Origin: DATBDM01 sp036269915
Lineage (GTDB): Bacteria > Actinomycetota > Thermoleophilia > Solirubrobacterales > Solirubrobacteraceae
Length of the DNA stretch: 8,671 nt
Reading direction: 5' to 3'
NCBI GenBank assembly: GCA_036269915.1
Contig: DATBDM010000032.1
Location: 1-8,671, forward strand
A program made the position numbers and the translations under genes. Shown piece by piece: positions 4,975 through 8,671 of this stretch (positions are counted from its first letter, which is position 1; each line of letters opens with the position of its first letter). Under the pieces are notes generated by a model, which was not told the DNA's origin, made no database searches, and worked only from the letters and a program-made list of their open reading frames with translations.

Positions 4975-5840
4975 GCCGGCTCGCCGCCTGCCTGGCCGCG
5001 GGGCTGGTCGCGGTCGCGGCGGCCGGGCCGGCCGCGGCGCAGACGGCCCACGATCACGCGGGCGGCGCGATGGCCGACGTCTCGATCCTCGCGGCCTCCT
5101 TCGCCCCTGCCCACGTCGACGTGGTCGCCGGCGACACGGTCCACTGGGCCAACGCCGGCGTCCTGCGCCACACCGTGACGGCGGACGACGGCTCCTTCGG
5201 CTCGGCCCAGCTGTTCGGGGGCGACGGCTACGAGCGCCGCTTCACCGCGCCCGGGACGATCGCCTACCACTGCACGGTGCACCCGACGATGCGCGGCGAG
5301 ATCGACGTGCGAGGGGTGCTGCTCGACGCCCCGCACGGCCCCGGCGCCCCCAGCGCCCCCTACCTGCTGCGCGGGCGCTCGTCGCTGCCGGCCGGCTCCC
5401 CGGTGACGATCGAGCGCGACGACGGGGCCGGCTTCGCGCCCGTGGCGGCGACGACCGTCGCGGCGGGCGGCGGCTTCACCGCTCCGGTGCGCGCGGCCCG
5501 GACCGCGCAGTTCCGGGCGGCGATCGCCGGCGGCGAGGCGAGCCCGCCCGTCCGGCTGCTGATCGTCGACCGGCACGTGAGCGCGTCCGCGCAGGCGAGC
5601 GTCGTGCGCGCGCGCGTGACGCCGGCGTCGCCCGGCGCCACCGTCGTGCTGCAGCTGCGCCAGCGCCGGCACTTCGGCTGGTGGCCGAGCCGCCGCGCGC
5701 GCCTGGACCGCCACTCGCGCGTGCGCTTCACGGCGCCGGTGACCCGCCCGACGCGCGCCCGCGTCGTCCTCACCCTGCGCGACGGCGCGACGATCCTCGC
5801 CCGCAGCGCGGTCGTGACCGTCGGGCCTGCCCGCCGCTAG
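4971..5840 (+). CDS. exported cupredoxin with Ig-like C-terminal half (paralogue of the second copper gene)
   Basis: This is a 289-residue exported protein. Its GTG start overlaps the oxidase stop as GTGA and is preceded by AGGTG at 5-nt spacing, so translation is coupled to the oxidase. The signal peptide covers residues 1-~23 (SRLAAC, Ala/Val/Leu core, cleavage near AAA-Q). The mature N-terminus has a short His-containing HDHAGGAM segment that the paralogue lacks. The cupredoxin domain (about 36-115) has H67 (LRHTV), C101, H104 and M107 (YHCTVHPTM), with 34 residues from His to Cys. Two beta-rich Ig-like repeats follow, about 127-200 and 205-287, with HFGWWP at 234-239. Length, domain order and the motif match the gene at 2055-2867, so the two are duplicates flanking the tandem cupredoxin and the oxidase. 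The gene converges on the coiled-coil gene and shares a CTAG stop with it. Direct electron donor to the oxidase is a fair hypothesis from the tight coupling. Confidence 0.9.
   Translation: MSRLAACLAAGLVAVAAAGPAAAQTAHDHAGGAMADVSILAASFAPAHVDVVAGDTVHWANAGVLRHTVTADDGSFGSAQLFGGDGYERRFTAPGTIAYHCTVHPTMRGEIDVRGVLLDAPHGPGAPSAPYLLRGRSSLPAGSPVTIERDDGAGFAPVAATTVAAGGGFTAPVRAARTAQFRAAIAGGEASPPVRLLIVDRHVSASAQASVVRARVTPASPGATVVLQLRQRRHFGWWPSRRARLDRHSRVRFTAPVTRPTRARVVLTLRDGATILARSAVVTVGPARR
5669..5687 (+). repeat. 19-nt exact direct repeat, copy 2 (encodes HFGWWP)
   Basis: Identical to 2717-2735. It lies at the equivalent position in the second Ig-like repeat of the paralogous cupredoxin. Confidence 0.9.
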
Positions 5841-8443
5841 CGCCGGGCGCGGTCGGCGAGCGCGAGCAGCGCCGCGACCGCCTCGCGGTCGCCGCGGATC
5901 GACGGGCGGTCGCCCGCGACATGCGGCTCCTCGCGCAGCAGCCGGTCGAACGCGGAGCGGCTCATCGTCACCGTCGCCACCGGCGGCTGCGGCGGCGGCC
6001 CGCTGGTGACCGCCAGGCCGGCGCCGTCGCGGGCGGTGACGAACCAGGACTCGGCGTCGGTGATCTGCTCGACGGTGAAGTGCATGCCGCGGGTCCAGGC
6101 GGGCCGGACGGCGTTGCCCAGCGTGCGCCAGGCCAGCCCGGGCTCGACGGAGCCGCCGGCGCGGACCGCCTCGGCGAGCGTGAGCGGCGCGTCGACCACC
6201 GGGCGCAGCTCGGCGAGCCGGCGGCGGCGGCCGCGGAAGCGCGCGGGGCCGCCGAAGCGCCCGATCCGGTGCGGCTCGCCCGCGAGCAGCTCGGCCAGCG
6301 TGCGCGGGCCGGCGGCCAGGTGGAACGCCGCCTCGCGACGCGAGCGGCGCGCCGGGATCGGCTCGGCGCGGCCCGCGCCGTCCTCGAGCGTGACGGCGAA
6401 GGTGCCGAGCTCGTGGATCGTGAGGTCGTAGGAGAGCGGCCCCGCGACGACGGCGGCCTGGCCCGGCAGGAGGGCGGCGAGCAGCCGCGCGGCGGCCTCG
6501 CGGTCGTCCTCGGCCAGCCGCACGAGCGCGCGGCGCAGGACGGGCTCGGGCTCGGGCCCCGGCTCGGGCTGCGACGCGGCCTCCGGCTCGGGCGCGGCAT
6601 CGGGCTCGAGGGGCGCCGGCACGTCCTCGGCGGGAGCCTCGGGCGTCCGGGCCCGGAGCGCGCTGGCGGCCGCGTCGAGCCGCGCGGCGAGGTCGTTGCC
6701 GGCTGGCGCGTCGCTGCGCGCCGCCGCGGAGGCCTCGGCCTGCTCACGGGCCACCCGCTCGAGGCGGTCGGGCTCGGCGCCGCGCTCGAGCTCGGCGATG
6801 CGGGCGGCGAGCGTCGCACCGGAGCGCTCCGCGTCCTCGCGCGCGGCGGTCAGGGCGGTCTCGGCCGCCTCGCGCGCCTCGCGCATCTCCGCGAGCGCCG
6901 CCTCGGCGGCCTCCCGCGCGGCGCGCGACTCGACGATCTCGACCTGGGCGGCGGCCGCGTCGGCAGCGGCGGCATCGGCCTGCTGCTGGAGCATCTCGAG
7001 CTTGACCTCGGCGGCCGCGGCGGCGGCGCGCGCGTCCTCCAGCGCGGAGCGGCCCGCCGCGCGGGCGGTCTGCGCGGCGTCGACGGCGGCGCGCAGGCGG
7101 CGCTCGGCGGCCGCCGCCTCCCCGCGTGCGTCCTCGAGCTCGGTCTGGGCCATGGCGAGCTGGGCCGACGCGCTCTCGCGCGCCGCGTTCAGCGCCGCGA
7201 GGTCGCCGCGCAGCGCGGCGAGCGCGCCCTCCGCCGACGCGCGCGCGGCGATCGCGGCGTCCAGGTCGGCGGCCAGCGGCGCGCGGGCGGCGCGCTCGCG
7301 GTCGAGCTCGTCCTCGAGGGCGGCGCGGGCGACGGTCTCGACGTGCAGGCGCGCCTCCGCGGCCGCGGCGGCCGCCTCGGCCGAGGCGAGGCGCTCCTGC
7401 GCGCGGGTGGCGAGCTCGCCGGCGGCGGCGAGCCTGCGCTCGAGGTCCTCGCGCACCTCGCGCTGGACCTCGGCGAGGCCGGCCAGGCGGCGCTCGCCGT
7501 CGGCGAGCTGCGCCCGCGCCTCGCCGAGCTCGCGGCGCACCGCGGCCAGCGCCGCCTCGAGCTCGACGACCCGGCGCTCCCAGGCGCCGCGCGCGGACTC
7601 CAGGTCGCTGACGGCGGCGTCGCGGCTGCGCTCGAGCTCCGCGCGAGCGTTGGCGGCGGCCTCGTGGGCCTGGGCCAGCTCCGCCTGCAGGCCGGCGAAG
7701 GGAGACTCGTCGTGCGGCGCGTGGTGCACGCCGTCGGCCGACCGCGCGACCTCGCTCGCGCGCAGGTGCACGCGCCAGTCGCGGGCCTGGGCGCGCAGCC
7801 GCGCGCCCGACTCGAGCGCGGCGGACAGCGCGAGCCGCTCCGGCTCGGCCGGCGCGACGGGGGCCTCCTGCTGCGCCAGCGCGTCGCGCTCCGCGGCGGC
7901 GTCCTCGAGGCGGCGCTCGAGCTCGGCCGAGCGCAGCTCGAGCACCTCGACGGCCTGGATCGCCTCGGCGGCGATGCGCGCCTGCGCCTGCTCGGAGGCC
8001 TCGGCGCGGCGGGCACGGCGCTCGGCGAGCACCGCGCGGTCGATCACCTGCGCGCCGCCCGCGGGCGGCTCGCTCACCGGGGCGGAAGCGATCGCGGGCG
8101 GCTCGACGCCGCGAGCGACGGGCGGCAGCGCCGAGCGGCCGCGCTCGGCCCAGTCGAGCCACAGCGCCTCGGGGTCCTCCGCGACGAGCGCGGCCGGGAC
8201 CAGGTAGGTGCCGCGCCAGGACGCGGCGTCGCGGCCGAAGCGCGCGTCGGGCAGCGAGTCGAAGCGGTGCTCGAGGCCGTCCACGCGCAGCAGCAGCGCC
8301 GGCAGCTCGGTGGCCGGCTCGGCGCCGTTCCAGCGCCCGCGCACGCGCACGAGGCCGCTCTCGGCGCCCGACGGAAGCCACTCGACGGCCTCGATCGCGA
8401 GCCCGTGCAGGCCCCCGCTGGCGGAAGGGGTCGTCTCACCCAC
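5837..8443 (-). CDS. large cytoplasmic coiled-coil protein with possible SCP2-like C-terminal region
   Basis: I do not recognise a named family for this 868-residue protein. There is no signal peptide or membrane segment, so it should be cytoplasmic. Residues ~10-120 look like a beta-rich domain (runs such as LPALLLRVDG and GTYLVPAAL). Residues ~134-600 are a long Ala/Glu/Arg heptad-type coiled coil, with a less regular, Pro-containing interruption around 190-245. Residues ~605-635 are a Pro/Glu-rich linker with repeated EP pairs. Residues ~636-868 are globular and may contain two sterol-carrier (SCP2)-like units. One centres on GTFAVTLEDG ... ELLAGE ... RFRGRRRRL (about 680-740). The other centres on WFVTARDG ... 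VTMSRSAFDRLL ... IRGDREAV (about 795-860). The fold call is from pattern only. Start is GTG at 8443; GGGGGC lies directly upstream, so the ribosome-binding site is poor. A scaffold or lipid-binding role is conceivable but unproven. It overlaps the convergent copper gene by 4 nt. Confidence 0.85.
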   Translation of the reverse strand: MGETTPSASGGLHGLAIEAVEWLPSGAESGLVRVRGRWNGAEPATELPALLLRVDGLEHRFDSLPDARFGRDAASWRGTYLVPAALVAEDPEALWLDWAERGRSALPPVARGVEPPAIASAPVSEPPAGGAQVIDRAVLAERRARRAEASEQAQARIAAEAIQAVEVLELRSAELERRLEDAAAERDALAQQEAPVAPAEPERLALSAALESGARLRAQARDWRVHLRASEVARSADGVHHAPHDESPFAGLQAELAQAHEAAANARAELERSRDAAVSDLESARGAWERRVVELEAALAAVRRELGEARAQLADGERRLAGLAEVQREVREDLERRLAAAGELATRAQERLASAEAAAAAAEARLHVETVARAALEDELDRERAARAPLAADLDAAIAARASAEGALAALRGDLAALNAARESASAQLAMAQTELEDARGEAAAAERRLRAAVDAAQTARAAGRSALEDARAAAAAAEVKLEMLQQQADAAAADAAAAQVEIVESRAAREAAEAALAEMREAREAAETALTAAREDAERSGATLAARIAELERGAEPDRLERVAREQAEASAAARSDAPAGNDLAARLDAAASALRARTPEAPAEDVPAPLEPDAAPEPEAASQPEPGPEPEPVLRRALVRLAEDDREAAARLLAALLPGQAAVVAGPLSYDLTIHELGTFAVTLEDGAGRAEPIPARRSRREAAFHLAAGPRTLAELLAGEPHRIGRFGGPARFRGRRRRLAELRPVVDAPLTLAEAVRAGGSVEPGLAWRTLGNAVRPAWTRGMHFTVEQITDAESWFVTARDGAGLAVTSGPPPQPPVATVTMSRSAFDRLLREEPHVAGDRPSIRGDREAVAALLALADRARR
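6541..6615 (-). repeat. low-complexity GC-rich tract encoding the Pro/Glu linker
   Basis: The hexamer GGCTCG and close variants recur through this stretch. On the minus strand it encodes the EP-rich linker between the coiled coil and the C-terminal domain of the large protein. Such tracts can change length by slippage in whole codons without breaking the frame. Confidence 0.7.
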
Positions 8444-8574
8444 GCCCCCGATGGTCCCAGACCGACCGGCGGCACGAGCCGCACGACCCCGCTGCGAGCG
8501 GCTTTCCGGGGATCGATGGCGCGTTCACGGCGATCTGCGCCGTTATCGCGCCCCGCGGCGCCGCCGGTGCCTCG
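8444..8574. other. intergenic gap between two minus-strand genes
   Basis: This 131-nt gap separates the start of the large coiled-coil gene from the end of the partial gene to its right. I see no convincing promoter. A short inverted repeat, CCGCT-GCG-AGCGG at 8489-8501, has no T-run on either strand and is not a terminator. The two genes could be co-transcribed. Confidence 0.5.
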
Positions 8575-8671
8575 CTAGTCGCTCGTGCCGCGCTTGACCG
8601 CGACGGCGAGCGCGGCCGCGGTCAGCGCCAGCGCTCCGCCCGCGATCGCCACCTTCGCACGCGGCTTCGGA
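8575..8671 (-). CDS. C-terminal end of a small, probably membrane-anchored protein (partial)
   Basis: A minus-strand frame enters from the right edge and ends at TAG (8577-8575) after 31 visible codons. The residues begin PKPRAK, continue with a hydrophobic stretch of about 19 residues (from VAIAGG to LAVAV), and finish KRGTSD. Positive residues flank both sides of the hydrophobic stretch, as in a single membrane helix with a short tail. The rest of the gene lies outside, so the family cannot be named. The call depends on this short stretch only. Confidence 0.5.
   Translation of the reverse strand, partial: PKPRAKVAIAGGALALTAAALAVAVKRGTSD

Noticed and set aside
5045..5075. N-terminal copper-binding (ATCUN-type) site in the mature fifth copper protein
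   Set aside because: The likely cleavage after AAA would put the first His at position 4, not 3, so the motif would not form. The HDH segment may still bind metal, but nothing supports a specific claim.
8489..8501. Terminator-like hairpin in the right-hand gap
   Set aside because: The stem is 5 bp with no T-run on either strand.
5681..8578. A 965-residue plus-strand open frame opposite the coiled-coil gene, longer than that gene itself
   Set aside because: Its product is Leu/Arg/Gly-rich low-complexity sequence with no domain signature, as expected from the antisense of Glu/Ala heptads in GC-rich DNA. It also starts inside the cupredoxin gene at 4971-5840 in another frame. The minus-strand frame has domain structure and a natural linker.

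Overview
The window is very GC-rich, with GTG and TTG starts alongside ATG, stop-start overlaps between genes, and dense Ala/Arg/Gly-rich shadow frames on both strands. The DnaE-type polymerase (PHP domain most like the actinobacterial form), the cupredoxin family mix and the codon use suggest a high-GC actinobacterium. A Thermoleophilia/Solirubrobacterales-like organism is my best guess, but this is inference and there is no rRNA or other marker to settle it.

Layout. (1) 1-1325, minus strand: the first 441 residues of the replicative DNA polymerase III alpha subunit (dnaE), continuing past the left edge. (2) 1326-1498: a divergent intergenic region with a candidate promoter, an 18-bp palindrome and two short hairpins. 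(3) 1499-5840, plus strand: five consecutive genes for exported copper proteins. In order they are a single-domain cupredoxin with a long loop and a CxxC; a short cupredoxin with an Ig-like C-terminal half; a tandem two-cupredoxin protein; a two-domain, small-laccase-like multicopper oxidase; and a second cupredoxin with an Ig-like C-terminal half, paralogous to the second gene. (4) 5837-8443, minus strand, convergent and sharing a CTAG stop: an 868-residue cytoplasmic coiled-coil protein with a possible SCP2-like C-terminal region. (5) 8444-8574: a short gap. (6) 8575-8671, minus strand: the C-terminal end of a small protein ending in a membrane-helix-like segment.

The centre of interest is the copper cluster. 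By reading ligand motifs I count six type 1 copper sites (His, Cys-x2-His-x2-Met in the cupredoxins; HCH-x3-H-x4-M in the oxidase) plus one trinuclear site in the oxidase. The genes appear to form two transcription units: genes 1-2, and genes 3-4-5 joined by 4-nt overlaps. Each unit is preceded at nearly the same distance by a related ~45-nt upstream module that looks like a duplicated promoter. All five proteins have export signals, so the products probably act outside the membrane. A reasonable but unproven model is an extracytoplasmic electron relay in which the cupredoxins pass electrons to, or handle copper for, the oxygen-reducing oxidase. No copper transporter, chaperone, regulator or cytochrome gene lies in the window, so substrate and physiological role cannot be read from it. 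No RNA genes, CRISPR arrays or insertion sequences were seen.
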